Below, in pieces: positions 1-13,500 of a stretch of DNA of 64,000 bases. The translations under genes and the position numbers were made by a program. Source of the stretch: Sinotaia quadrata (lineage: Eukaryota > Mollusca > Gastropoda > Architaenioglossa > Viviparidae); the NCBI GenBank assembly GCA_028829895.1, contig CM054183.1, positions 21,930,975-21,994,974 on the forward strand. Reading direction: 5' to 3'. The notes under the pieces were generated by a model. That model searched no databases. It was not told the origin of the DNA and saw only the letters and a list, made by a program, of their open reading frames with translations. Within the stretch, counting starts at the first letter, position 1, and each line of letters starts with the position of its first letter.

Positions 1-450
1 AGTAGTACTGCATGAAGAATCTTGAATTTTGCATTTCTTTTATTTTATTCATCATTCTTTCTTTCTTTCTTCCCCCCTCCCCTACCCATGGGTGTGAGTG
101 TGAATGGCTGACTAACCAACGTGTGAGAGGAAACCCATAGACCAATAAATTTGAATTTATACTCTGACATTGAGGCTTTCCCCTGTCTATGGTTTTGAAA
201 GAGTGGTTGTTGTCGTTGTTATACGTTGTGTCGTCTGTACCGTCTACACTTCACCCCTACCCGTATGCAAGCACACATGCAAACATGTCAGCAATACGTA
301 ACCAACACACAGAATAAAATTCGAGCCAAACAACCATCTTGGTATTCTGTGTGCGGATTTGTGATAATATATATGCAAGTCCTAGGTGAAGTCGACTAGC
401 CACCACCCTCCTTTCGTCAGAGAGAAGGTGGGCCGACGACACTAATGAAG
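1..450. other. Upstream flank, no gene seen
   Basis: Ordinary AT-rich DNA with a short CTTT stretch near 55-72. Open frames here reach only into the 30-bp repeat that follows and look like chance. Confidence 0.5.
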
Positions 451-536
451 ACTTGTCACTAGAGGTAATGGCTACTAAGGACTTGTCACTAGAGGTAATG
501 GCTACTAAGGACTTGTCACTAGAGGTAATGGCTATT
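451..536. repeat. 30-bp tandem repeat, about 3 copies
   Basis: The unit begins ACTTGTCACTAGAGGTAATG. Copies at 451, 481 and 511 are almost identical, indicating recent duplication. Confidence 0.9.
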
Positions 537-935
537 ACTATAGTGAGTTCCACTCAAGTAAAAAAAAAAAAAAGTTGGACTGGAGTTTTGGACCTTCACA
601 ATTACATTATTTTAAAATCGTGCTCAACAGATGATATTTTAAAAAATCTGGTTGACAGTTTATAGTTTCCTGCTTTAAAAATATAGCTTGCAGAATACAA
701 ACTTATTTTGATTCTAGTTGTCTCTGTGAAGCTCTGTTTTCAACGATTAACATAAAGTCGAAATGCAAATCTTGACGAATTATATAATTTTATTATCTCA
801 CCTGCGAAAAACTGACTGATGATATGTAGTGCCAAAAAGCACACTGATTTATTACAAGAAAGCAAGTGAATTAATATATTTTCTCCATTTAGTGTTGATG
901 AACGATTATGATTAAAACTTCTGCTTACCATTTTA

Positions 936-1045
936 CATATTTGTGTGTTTATTGAAATCCAGAAACAAGTAACAATAAAGCTTGTATTCATTATTTTCAT
1001 ATTTGTATGCTTGTTTATTAAAATCCAGATACAAGTAGCAATACA
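936..1045. repeat. 63-bp tandem duplication
   Basis: Segments starting ATATTTGTGTG (936) and ATATTTGTATG (999) share TTTATT(G/A)AAATCCAGA and ACAAGTA(A/G)CAATA. There are two copies. Confidence 0.7.
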
Positions 1046-1059
1046 AAAAATATTTTAAA

Positions 1060-1290
1060 TTAACTTTAACGGGATATCTATGTTAAAAAAAGAATAATAA
1101 ATATATTTCGACCACTTTTTCAAAGATATACTTGTAAAAAATAAAATATCACCGCCATCTTCGCTCGCTACACATATATCTTTGCTTACTACACACATAT
1201 CATTGCTGGCCACACGTGTATCTTTGCTAGTTATACATTTATCGAACGGTGCTGTTGGCTTTTCTCAGTGCTCTCTGCAATACATACTCT
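1060..1290 (+). repeat. Dispersed repeat, copy A (related to 62870-63130)
   Basis: ATCTTTGC...ATCGAACG...TTGGCTTTT...CTCAGTGC at 1219-1290 aligns with 63058-63122 at roughly three quarters identity by eye over about 64 bases, in the same orientation. Both copies have an ACTTTTTCAAA element and a CCGCC/CGGCG stretch upstream. The family and true ends are unknown. Confidence 0.5.
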
Positions 1291-1310
1291 TTGGCTGTAG
1301 GTGATATGAT

Positions 1311-1311
<1 letters not shown>

Positions 1312-1354
<43 letters not shown>
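1312..1354. repeat. (TG)n microsatellite
   Basis: An uninterrupted dinucleotide run of about 43 bases. Confidence 0.95.
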
Positions 1355-1356
<2 letters not shown>

Positions 1357-2410
1357 TGTTTGCATGTGTGAGTATTCCGGTTGTGCATGAGTGTCATCTT
1401 ACGTTTCTGATACGCATAAGCACTTTAGCTAACTGTAATGAGTTCGGGAATCATAGAAATTGTAGTTTAAATAGGCCTAAATATAAATATCACACGCTGA
1501 AAACTATAGCTACGTGGGTAGGCCCGCTTCAAACAAGGAACGTCATTACTTAAAAGGGAAGACTTAATTTTAATAAATAATATAAAAGAATTAATTTTTA
1601 TTCTGTATTACTATAAGCACTATTTATAACGATCTTTGCTTGACAAGTCAACAAAAGTTTCACCTCTGCCGTCTCTGGAGAATAGTTTATTATAAACATT
1701 TTGGCCCAGAATTTAATTTAAAAGATAATACAATGAGTCAATGTTTCCTCGTGACTCAGACAAGTGACTGCGCATGCCTTCTAGTCATATGCCTACTTAT
1801 AACTGGTTTGATCTCTAGCCTCTTTACGACTTACACAATTATCTGTCTATGTCATTTGGCGTCTTACCGTATTTACAAAAAGATTAGTGACCTTGACCTA
1901 GTGCTACTCACGAATAACGAATCACTGGTTTCCTCCCCACTCCCCGTCCTTCGTAGCGACCGATTACGGTCACTAGGCTGACTGCTCCCGGTCCAGGGTT
2001 GATTTTCTTTGAGTTGGCCGCTGCTAACGTTTGCTGATTTCGCAGACAAACAATGCTTTGGATTTTGGAACAACTGATTTAGCGTCACGGGCAAGTAGAT
2101 GTAAGAGTATTGAGTGGGGGTGTTTTTAATATTTTTTAGGTGCTCTTTTAATTTCTTTTTCCTGGGGCAACGACCAACGGCCTGCTCTTTCCGAGTTTAA
2201 TTGTCAAGGGACTTTTAGTGCGCAACCTGTAACACCTAAGATCCAAAACACTAAGCCCACCACTTTTACCTAGGGAGCAAATAAGGCATTCAGAGGATCT
2301 CAATCGGACATGCATATGATCTTTACATCTAAATTACTTTTTCTTTTTTCCTGCCAAGCACCTTCATCGTACACGCCTTAGGACCATGATGCATACCTAT
2401 CATTCCTTTT
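1355..2410. other. Non-repetitive flank, no gene seen
   Basis: Complex sequence with no tandem repeats. A 113-codon frame begins at a TTG at 1640, and its first ATG comes later. It contains a hydrophobic CACLLVICLLITGLI stretch but has no splice or start context that I trust. Confidence 0.4.
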
Positions 2411-2490
2411 CACCTAACTGGGAAAAAAACCGTCATTTGAGCGAGAGGTCACGCATCTTACCATTTGCGCCACTGCTGGGCGAGAGCGAA
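2411..2490 (-). repeat. Degenerate tRNA-like SINE head
   Basis: Read on the minus strand, GTGGCGCAAATGGTAAGATG resembles an RNA polymerase III A box within a tRNA D-arm. The spacing then leads to a T-arm-like stretch (GACGG, seven T, CCCAG) where the usual B-box bases are lost. A decayed tRNA-derived SINE is plausible; chance similarity is possible. Confidence 0.3.
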
Positions 2491-3330
2491 TGAACTGTAA
2501 TGAATTGCCCACATAACCTAGCATAACTCAGCGAGCATACAGAAAACCGATCTGTGGCCATTCAGTTAAACGTTAGCTGTAGATTGCTACACACTAAAGC
2601 ATATTCTATTTACTTTGAATATTTTGTATTTGTTTATAAGGCAATGCATCATTTCTGACGTGTATGCAGATTAATTACGGACAGAGCGCGGTACATTTGC
2701 CATGCGTCATAGGATAATCTTCACGATCGGTGAGGTTGCAATCTAGTAATTTTAATTTGTGGTTTCTATTTTAATGAATGCTTAAGCACTCAGTCATTCT
2801 TCTCGTGAATCGAACTTAACGACGATTTACACTTTACGCCGTGTTCGGAAAAATTAGATTGTTTTTGTCACTTAACTTCCTTACCTCGGGGCAAAGGAAA
2901 ACTATGAGAGGGAATTCCCCAAGTTTAAAACGAGATTTAAGGAGAAAAACCGCTACCCACGTGACCAAACTATTTTTAAACTGTGACCTCACAAGATAGA
3001 CCATGACGCATCAAGGATAGCGTACCTGTGATATTTTTTTTTAATTTTTAATTTTACCGCGTCTTTCTAGCTCTTCTCGAAGCGATTACAGTTAAACGTT
3101 TACAGTCTGCTCGCTATTATTATAATAGGTGCTTGACCAATTAGCAAGGAATCGAGACTGAAGGATTAAGTGTTTACAGCCGCATGCAGCATTACAAACA
3201 ATTTCGCACACATCCTTTGTTTACGCTTATGTGCTCCTCGAGTCACAAGTAGCGTGCCTTAGATTACTGCAACCTGCGCCGCATTGCCTGCTCTCGAAAC
3301 AAAGGAGTGACTGTAGAGAAAACACAAGCC
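2491..3330. other. Unique upstream region of the membrane-protein gene
   Basis: About 0.8 kb of complex sequence without tandem repeats, somewhat less AT-rich than the introns. It probably includes the promoter. No defined factor site is claimed. Confidence 0.4.
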
Positions 3331-3336
3331 GAGATT

Positions 3337-3343
3337 TATAAAA
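3337..3343 (+). promoter_or_regulatory. Candidate TATA box upstream of the membrane-protein gene
   Basis: TATAAAA lies 94 bases before the exon 1 ATG. Initiation about 30 bases downstream would give a 5' UTR of roughly 70 bases with no intervening splice site required. AT-rich DNA makes chance TATA matches common, so the position is the main support. Confidence 0.35.
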
Positions 3344-3436
3344 CAAAACAACATATTAACAACACTCGAAGAAGCCACGAGTAGAAGCAGATTTTAACTT
3401 GAATTGGGCTGAACGGCAAAAATCTGAAAAAGCACA

Positions 3437-3512
3437 ATGGGACTGAAGACTTCCATGCTTTTCGCCTTTGTTCATGTGGCGGCGCTTTTATTCTGCTTCA
3501 TCGTCTGTACAG
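3437..3512 (+). CDS. Exon 1 of the membrane protein: start codon and signal peptide
   Basis: The ATG sits in a good context (CACAATGG). The exon encodes 25 codons plus one base: a short polar n-region (MGLKTS), then a hydrophobic stretch rich in Leu, Phe, Ala and Val, ending in VCT. The exon end is ACAG followed by GCAAGC, a recognised GC-type donor. Reading on from here reaches TGA after a few codons. A GT donor a little further on (GAT|GTGTGA, phase 0) would put exon 2 into a frame that stops at once. The phase-1 GC donor is therefore the only choice I found that keeps the frame open. Confidence 0.75.
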
Positions 3513-6500
3513 GCAAGCATCTTGATGTGTGATTATTATTATTGTAATTACGTCGGTAGTTATTTTGTATTTCGTTGCTTCACGCTCCGTTTTTTGTGTT
3601 ATTTTTTGAAATATGTAGGCTTACATATTTTTCTAAACATTTATGGTCTTATTTATAACATTTATTTACTTTTACTTGTTTTAGGCCTAGGGCCTATTTA
3701 TAATTTTACTCTTTAAATTTTGGCTTCGATGCAAGTAGAGGCCTATACCGCAGACTTAAAAAGCAAAAATAAATATAAAAATACAAAAGTTGAAAGCTTA
3801 TACAATCTTTATTCAAGACTGTTTTACTTATAAAAATAAAATGGTTGACTTCAAGCATAAGTGATAAGTTGATATCTGTTGATTTACTGATTTGATATGG
3901 GAATCAGACTAGACACCGGCACTTGTAGTTGTAGTACATCATCTGCTAATACTTGTAATAGCATTGGTAGTACATTATTTGTGAATGGTACTGGTAGTAG
4001 TACTACTAGTAGTACATCATCTGCTAATACTAATAGCATTGGTAGTACATTATTTGTGAATGGTACTGATAGTACATCATCTGCTAATAGCATTGGTGGT
4101 ACATTATTTCACATTTGTGAATGGTATTGGTAGCACATCTGCTTATAGCATTGGTAGTACATTATTTGTGAATGGTACTGGTACTTGGTAGCATTTGTGA
4201 TCATACTAAAGTGGTAGTAGGCCTACATCTTTTGTCAATAGTATCTGTAGTATATTATTTGTGAATAGATTTAATAGTGGTAGCACACTTGTGAATGGTA
4301 TTGTAGTACTAGTAGAGGTGTTGATGTGAATATCCAAATACTACCACTGTACCAGTGCCATTCACAAATGAGGTTCTGCCAGTACCACTTACAATTGAAT
4401 TACTGAATTAGATCATTCTCTCTGCAAGTGTAACATTTTGTTACATGATGAGCAAAAAAATAAAGTGGATTAAATCTAATTATTCTACATGTTAAAGTCT
4501 ACAACATGGCCTAATGCTCACAAGTCACATAAAAACTTAAGAAAATATAAAAATTATAAAAATTAAAAGTGTTGATGTTATACTATAGGAGTTTGAAATA
4601 AACAAAGCCTCTGTTTAAATATACTTCTTTTAATATATGATAAGCCTAATTGTGCTGTTAATTCACAGGTTTTCTACCCTTACTAACTCAGGTTTAAAAT
4701 ACAAACACAGTAATGTGAAACTTTAAATGCAAAAAAAAATATATGATGTGTACATTAATATAAGCTATTTATGATTTTAACAGTAGTATAAGAACTATTA
4801 CTTGTAATTTTGTATTAGCAGATGGCTATTAATACTACTACTACTACTAGTGCTAATTTTGCTATTAGTTTACACATGCTACTATTATTAATGCCTAATG
4901 GTACTTTTGTGTGAAAAAAATTGCTAGATTTGTTATGCATATTCATGGGATTTGGAGAAACTAAAACTAAAAATAGTAATACTATTACTAATAGATAGTA
5001 AAATTAAATAAATATAATAAATGCAGTTTTGCTGACAGAAATAAAGACTTCTCTAAGTTCTCAGATGGATTAAACATTCTTAATAAACTAAGAAAAATCA
5101 TTGTAAAATTACTTTGAATAATTAAAAATAATTGACTTTTTAAAAAGTTAATAATATAATGGAACTCTGTTTTAATGAGATGATCTCTTAACTAGACTTA
5201 AGTCTTATAAGAATGCTCTCAGTTTCTCTCAAGAATATTACATTATTAGTACAATTTACTGACTTGTGCATTTATAATACAGTAATTCATTCAGTTTTAA
5301 GTGAGATGTCAGGTTTCTGAATTGATAATAAGTATACCTCTTTGTACTAATTATCAGTTGCTATGGCAAAAGGTATTCCTGCACATTTACCTAGGGCGTT
5401 GTGCCCCAAGCAAGTGGCATGTCTGATGTATAGATTTAGCAGTGCTGTTTTATTTCTATGGAAACAGAAGAGTAGCTCACTAAATTTACAAGAAAGGGAC
5501 ATAAATGATAATCATAAATCAATAGAAATACTGTTGGAAGTATTTGAAGAGCATATTCCTTTATGTCATAACTGTGAACATGTTTTTTTTTGTGCCTTGC
5601 CTGTCACTGTAAGTAAATTAACATAAACAAGAAAATTAATTTAGGTTGTACAATTGTAAGGGTTTTATTGTCTAAAAGTAAATAAAATTGTATCACTTAA
5701 ATAAAAAATGCTTGTATAAACATTTATTTTGAAATACATTTAAAAATACAGATGTACTAAGTTTACAGTAAAAATTTTAGGATTTAAATTATACGGGAAA
5801 ATCATAATTAGTTTTAAAAAAAACAAAAAGATAGTGGAACATTGTTTTGTCCTGTCAGATTTTTTTTTAAAATGTTTGTTTTTTTTAAATTGGAGAAGAA
5901 AATAGTGTTGCTGTGCATTAAATTCTTTTATTAGCATATTTATAATTAATATAATAACTCACTGTTCCTAATTTTTTTTTTATATTATTATTAATTAACA
6001 GATGAATTCATATTGGTAGTCATTGAATATCATTTTGGATAGACTCACTGCTATATCATGTTCTAACTGAGAAACAGTGAAAGTTTTACTTTAGTTTTAG
6101 TCTCTATCAGTAACAAAACAAATGTAAACTTTAATCTTTGCCAATAATTTTTATCAGAATTTTTTTCTCAGTACTAAAACTGCAGCAATAGATAATTTGT
6201 TTACACTATAACTATAGTATAAGCTCCAATTTGAAACCTGATACATGGGTTAATTTTGTGTGTCTGTTTATTAAGATAACTTTAATTAATATTAAATACA
6301 TATATATTCTGGTTAATGTACATAATTATGATAATAAATAATTATTTATGACATAATAATAAATAATACATTTAGTAATAAATAATGCTTGTCATATTTT
6401 AGAGTTTGTATACTGTTCTGATATTTACACTATAGTTTAGACTTGGATAGTTGGAAGTAAAAAGTGTGCAGCAAAATTAATTTTCAATTTAGATTAGTGT

Positions 6501-7523
6501 TTCTCAAAGTGGGTGCTGCCGATAACTCACAGGGGCACCGCTGGATTATTTTCTTACTCACAACACAATTGGTAGGAAGAAATCCTCACACACTATGGTG
6601 CCATGAACTGAAAAAGTGTGGGAGCCACTGGGTTAGACACTGTAACTTTTAAAAATTATATTTCATTTTAATGTTACTTTGACATCCTGTAAACTTGCAG
6701 TTTGAAACAAAGTTCACTTGATAAGCAACCAGGCGGCCTGAAGTGGCCATTAACTGATATAGTGCTAGGGAGAAGTACTTGTACATTTGTAGAGAGTATA
6801 GTGTAATTGTTCATTGGGACAGTCTGAAGTCTTTGTATTATCTCATAATACTTTCCACTATCTGACACTTTGACTTGCTTTCCCACCATGCATGTTCCAA
6901 GTAACGTGAGGACAGGATGCAATATTATTATAATATAATATAAATAAATATTATTTTTATATTATAATTTATATAGAATGTTTGACTCTTTCCCGGACTG
7001 ATTGGTCTACAGTTTAAAAACACTCTCATTTGCAACTTGATTGGCAGTAAACAAATTAATGTCCATTTCAAGGGTATTGTTTAAATGGTTAAACTTAATT
7101 TAAAATTTAAATTATTTTATACAATACCTAAATATATTTTGTTTGATTGAACAGCCTAGAATGTTGTAATCTGTAGTGACTACCTTGATTGTTTTTTAAT
7201 CTAACCTGCACAAGAAAATTCTGGTGATTTTTGCTGTAGCACTAGCACTTTAGCAGTCTCAGCTGAACAATATGGCTTCATATTTTTTTTTTGTGTGTAT
7301 GTGTAATTCATCTTTTTGGTATTAAACCTGTGTCTTCGTTTATTCAAGTTAAGATCAGTATATCTATCATTCTATGATATATGATCAATTATCGTATTCA
7401 TAGATACAGATTGGATAAACGTTTCAAAATTTTATTACTCATTCACTAAAAATGTAATTATGGGCAGAGAGGGGGGAACCCAAAGTTAATACTATGTACA
7501 AGTGAATATTTTTTCTTTGTTGT

Positions 7524-7594
<71 letters not shown>

Positions 7595-10500
7595 TTTTAC
7601 TAATACTTTAGTAATAGAAATATGGGTAGGGATGCATTATTGCTGTACAATGGTAATCCAAAAATAGATTTGTATATGTATTGTTGAATGTAGATTTAAT
7701 TGCAAAATTTAGTGGAGAAGGTTTTGTTGCTTGGTGTACTAAAAAGTAAAATAGTCAGCAAAATGTGTACTTAAAAGTTATAGACAATGCAGCAAAACAA
7801 GTCAGTAAAATGTCTACATAGTCCAGTGCAGCAAAATGAGTCATTAAAATGTGTACACATAGACAATGCAACAAGTCAGTAAGATGAGTACCTTTCTGGC
7901 TTTAGACAATACAATGAGACAAGTCAATAAAAATATGTACTTTTAGATAATGGATAGATATGAATCTGGGAAAATGTGTACTTATACTGTTAAGTGTTAT
8001 AGTTACACACAGTGCAACAAGACAAATCACTGCATACTTGTAAAAGTTATGGACAATGTAACAAGTCAGCAAAATATGTACTTATATTAGTTATAAACTG
8101 TGCATCAGGACAAATCAAGAAACTGTGTACTTTATACTATAGACAATGCAACAAGACAAGTTATTGTACTTATAATATAGACAGTGCACTGAGACATTCC
8201 CTATATATAGAGACAATATAATGAGAGTTTCTGTGCTGTATACATGTAAACAATATATTAATATATTATATAATGAGATTGAGACTGTGAATGTGAAATG
8301 ATATAATGAGATTTGCTATGTTCTGTACATATACTAGTTAATAGTTTACTATATGATCTAATGATGAGACAGTCACTAAACTCATTTGACATTTAAATTG
8401 TCTAAAGCTCGGATGCTAATGCATGTTTTCCAATCTGACACTTGATATTTCTTTTGAATTTTTCTCCACTGAGTCATTGCCGAGTTCTAAAAAATCGCAG
8501 GTTGCCATCTACACTTTCATTGATTAATCAATTTAATGCAGTAGTAAGTTGCAGATGTATGACAGTAGTTATTATCAGTTTCAAGTCAGAATGAACTCTT
8601 TACTGCTTTAGAAAAATAAAAAGTAATGTGTAGATAATGTAAGCTTGGAAATAGCACTCCTTGAAGTTTTGTATCAAACAGCATTCAGCCTTGCGTAGTG
8701 AACTTGAGAATCATTTACTGATACTGTGAGAGCATGAACATGTGGAAAGTGGATAGATAGGTACACAGGTAGATGCAGATAATAGAAATTTTTATATAGC
8801 AGATTATCTAGTCATTAAATGATTAATAAATTTTCACAACTTGAACTACATAAAATTAACCAATCACAGATTTAAAGAGGAAAAAAAGAAATAGTGTAAA
8901 ATACCAGTTAAAAGTAAAAAGATATGTTGACTTTATAGAAATTTCTAGATGTAAAGCTGAGTATAGCATTGGTACAGAAATGCCCTGATGTAAAACTGGA
9001 TGTATTATCAAACTAAAGGTCATGAATATGCATTGTCTTGATAATGTTGAAATCAAAACCAGAAGTGACATTAGATATGATGTCCAGCATAAGTTTGTAT
9101 TTGTAAATATGGACATAGACTATCCAGAAAGACAGTTTACATATTTTTCCAAACGACTGCATGAATATATATATGTATGTTAAAATTTTCTTGCACCTCC
9201 CCTCTCCATTTTATTTCTTCTTTTATTTATTAACCTACTGCTAAAATATAACTTGTTACTTTGTTAGTGAATCCTGCATACAGATAGTCGATGACCTATG
9301 CAACTTATGACTGATCTACTTTATGACTACAAGTACAACACAACTGTGAATATGTACTGTAGCGCATTTGTAAGATTATAAAATTATAAAAAAGTAAAGG
9401 GTAGTCCAACATACGACCAAATTGTCCAAATCAACTTCTGACCATTCTCTGGAATCAATTATGATCATAAGTTGACATCTCACTGTATTTATATTATAAT
9501 AATTTACATGTTTTCTTATGAAAGTTACAAATAAAATTGTAACATTTTTAATGATAATTGTTATGCCAAACTGAAGATTTATTCTACTAATGTACTTCTA
9601 TTTTGCCTTTCTTTACAAACATATGCTTTATTAGTTTATATTTTAAATTTTAATGTTACTGAAACAACACAGGATGGTGAAGAATAATATTTTTGGAGAG
9701 TGCATGGGGTTGGGAGAGATGTAAATACACACATTAAACAAAGTAATTTCCCATAGCAATTTTGAAGATATGGAAATACACACAGTAAACAAAGTAATTT
9801 CCCATAGCAATTTTAAAGAGTAGATGTGTAAATACACACAATAAATAAAGTAATTTCCCATAGCAATTTTAAAGAGTAGATGTGTAAATACACACAATAA
9901 ATAAAGTAATTTCCCATAGCAATTTTAAAGAGTAGATGTGTAAATACACACAATAAACAAAGTAATTTCCCATAGCAATTTTAAAGAGTAGATGTGTAAA
10001 TACACACAATAAATAAAGTAATTTCCCATAGCAATTTTAAAGAGTAGATGTGTAAATACACACAATAAATAAAGTAATTTCCCATAGCAATTTTAAAGAG
10101 TAGATGTGTAAATACACACAATAAATAAAGTAATTTCCCATAGCAATTTTAAAGAGTAGATGTGTAAATACACACAATAAATAAAGTAATTTCCCATAGC
10201 AATTTTAAAAGAGTAGATATGGACATGCTCTGTTTGCTCCATTAATATTTGCAGAATTGGAATTGGGAAAATTGGCCTGAATGTTTGTGTTGTATTAAAA
10301 CTAATAAAAAGTGAGGATACTTCAAATTCCCAGGTAAAGAGCCACATTTCTTTTTTTTTTAAATGGTTTAAAAACAAAGTACAAATGGTGTGACTCTTCA
10401 ATAAGGGATGGAACTATAAGAAAATATATTCCAAATGACATAAATAAGTGAAAATGTACCACTAAAACAATAATGTTTTACTATTGTAAATGTAACTGTA

Positions 10501-13500
10501 AGTCATTATCATTATTTCATATCTAATACTTGTAATAGCATGCTTGGAAAGTGTTCATTCTTTTTGCTCTATTAAAATTATTTTTTTCTACTTAGCAGAC
10601 ATTGTTGGAGGATAATTGTTTTTAATCTGTTATAATTGATATTTTGTTATTATTTTGTTTTTGTTGTCAGAATTTTTAATATTTTACTTTATTTTAGTTT
10701 GGTCATAAATTTCTTGAGAAAGTAATGATGGTTTTTGCATTATCTTATGTAGAGGATTTCTTGAGAAAGTAATGATGGTTTTTGCATTATCTTGGATAGG
10801 GGCTGAGTCTAGTACAACTTTAGTCCCCACATTAGGGAATGACCCTGGTGATGACAATTCCACTACCAGTAATCCAGACCCACATAAACCAGAATCGTCA
10901 AGTAACGGTAAGTTTCTTTGTTTTTTAAATTGCAAATTAAAATTCTATTAATGTCTTTTTAGATTGCATTTAGCTTTGATCATATAATATTACCAGCAGC
11001 AAAAAAATGTTTTATACATATAACATAGTTTAAATTAAATGCTTCTTCTTGTTATTTAATGAAAATAATACCCTTGAATATCCAGTTTGGTCTTTAAACG
11101 GGAGCCTTAACTGTGACTTCTGAGGGTAACTAATATTATTGTAACATTTTTGGAGGGACTTGTCAAGATATTGCACCAGTTTTGATACTTTTTAAATACT
11201 TACTGCAACTAAAATTATGATGCTTAAAACTACTACAACCACACTATTATAAAAGTATACTTTTTAAAATACTGACTGAAACTAAAATTATGATGCTTAA
11301 AATTAAAACTATTAGTACAACTAAACTATTATAAAAGTATAGAATCTAATTATTGCATCACTTTGTCACTTTAACATGTAAACATAGTGTTGCCTGGGCA
11401 GACAGACACTGAGACAGTGAATCACCTACATAAAATAGAAATATTTTTCACCTTGAATTGTACAGTGACCTACTATTAAAACTTCTTTTTTCATTATGTT
11501 TGAATTAAGTCGTCTTGTATATAAAACTAAACTTGTATTTTTATCAGCAAGATGCAAAAAGATGTAAATGTTTCCTTAAGTGCATCTGTACAAAAAAATT
11601 TCAAACCTGTCAATCATTTTTGAAATTGTATTATTTACAATGGCAGTTACATACATTTACATGCAAAATGCTTTTTTTAACCTGTAATTTGTAAATAAAG
11701 ATTATTTATTGTTACTTCATTAGATTCACTGTTGAGAACCAGAATTTGCATTTATGGCTATTTGCTGTTACAGTCCAAATCACTATATGTTTCTCATATT
11801 CTTTTAGTCTTAATTCGGCCCTTTTTCCCCCTTCCAAAATTTTTAAACATCTTGGTAGTTGGTGATGAAAAATTTCTACCACAGAGCATCAAAATATTTT
11901 ATTTATTTTAGCAAAATAATGTTGCCATATTTTTTAAAATTTACATCTTGTCCTCAAAGAAATAGTTCAGTGTAATGTAAATATAATTTAAAGTATTTTC
12001 AAGAAAATTAATGTAAGATTTGTCAAGGCGAATGACAGAACTAACAAGAAATTGTTACTTTTTTAGCATCAGAAAAATTGCTTAATTTATGCAGGCACTT
12101 TATAGGTATAAACACTTGTTTAAATATTTTTTTAATAAGTACCTAAATGCAAAATGCTTGCACTAAAGTGGTACATGTGTTTGCAAAATATATTTTCTGA
12201 TTGCTTTACTGAGCAGGATACTTTTACCACATACAGTGTCCATTTTCTTGTTTCAGTGGCCGTGACAATTGTTGTTGTGGTTTTGGTCGTTGCTGTGGTT
12301 GTTGCAGTAATCATCTTTGTCCTACTGCGACTGCGAAAGTAAGTGTGGACATCATAAGATATAACATATGACATGCTAAATTGTCTTATAGCTTGATCTT
12401 GTGGCAGAGATACGAGAGTATGGTACAGGATTTTTCATTTGTTGCTTTTCGTTTGATTTCATGTTCTGTTTTCATTTTCAAATAGATTTTTTTCTCTTTT
12501 CAGTCATATGGGACTAATTTAAAATTTGAAAATGGAATTGTTTCTCCTTTCTCTTATGGTTTGCTTGTATGGGGTAGAATGTAGGACCCCTGTATGAAAA
12601 TTGCTTGCACATGTGAGAATCACATTCCATCAACCATGTATTTCCCATCATTTTAACACTTGACTCAATTTTTTTTTCTGACTATTTTCATCATAATGCA
12701 TCTTACCACTCAAGCAGTAGCCAGTAGAGTATATCAGCCCCTATTCACAGTATATCTGATGGGCAGCAATGCCCTGCTAATACTGTTTCACTTTGGTTGG
12801 CATTTTTCTAGTCCCAGTTATCTACATAAAACAGGAACCTTTTTTGCCACTTTTTTTTTTTTGAAACCCCAGAATGAATTCTTAATTTAATACATTTTTC
12901 AATTGAAATCTTTTTTGTTGTTGCTAAATTTATTTGTCTGAATTGAACTATCATCAATCAAACTCTATCATTAACATTATTTTTTTTTATTTGAAAATTT
13001 AATGCATTGTGTTTTTGAGTTTAAAGGAAAAAATGAGGTTATGAAAAAATGCACAGAAGCACTGATATAAACCCACCAGATCTTTAAATGTTTATTTTTT
13101 GCTTACCGTGACATTTTTTTTTTTTTTCCAAATGTGAACATTTCAATCAATTAGTACAAAAAGCATTTAAGTTCTAGTCAGAATTCTTGAGGATTGGAAT
13201 GTCCATGGGACAGCTTAGAGAGCAAAGTGAAGTTGATATTTTGAAGATTGTGTTCATGTAGAAGTTTACAATGAAGTTTAGTTTTAGAATCATTTACTCT
13301 GTAATTTGCTGTTCTGAAAATTTTCCCAAATTAAGAAATAGATATATTAATATACAAAATTAATTAGTATAATTAAGTGTGTCTGAAATTTATATATATT
13401 TATTTGGTGATCATTTTGTTTACAGAAGTTCTTAGACTTTTATCTTTGCCAACGTTCATAATTAGTGATTAATTCCCTTTTGTTGCATTAAAATGTTATT

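Larger units (their letters stand above)
3513..10799 (+). other. Intron 1 of the membrane-protein gene
   Basis: A 7.3-kb AT-rich intron with GC-AG ends. Listed separately: the GTAGTA-rich array at 3891-4330, a hAT-type MITE at 6495-6630, a GT run at 7520-7590, degenerate repeats at 7780-8225, a 56-bp array at 9720-10215 and the duplicated acceptor region at 10709-10793. An 87-codon open frame at 5363-5626 is described below. The rest is AT-rich DNA in which I see nothing else. Confidence 0.7.

Noticed and set aside
12154..12342. 62-codon frame read as a separate small membrane protein
   Set aside because: Its first half is intron 2 sequence. The TTTCAG acceptor and the phase match show the hydrophobic part is exon 3.
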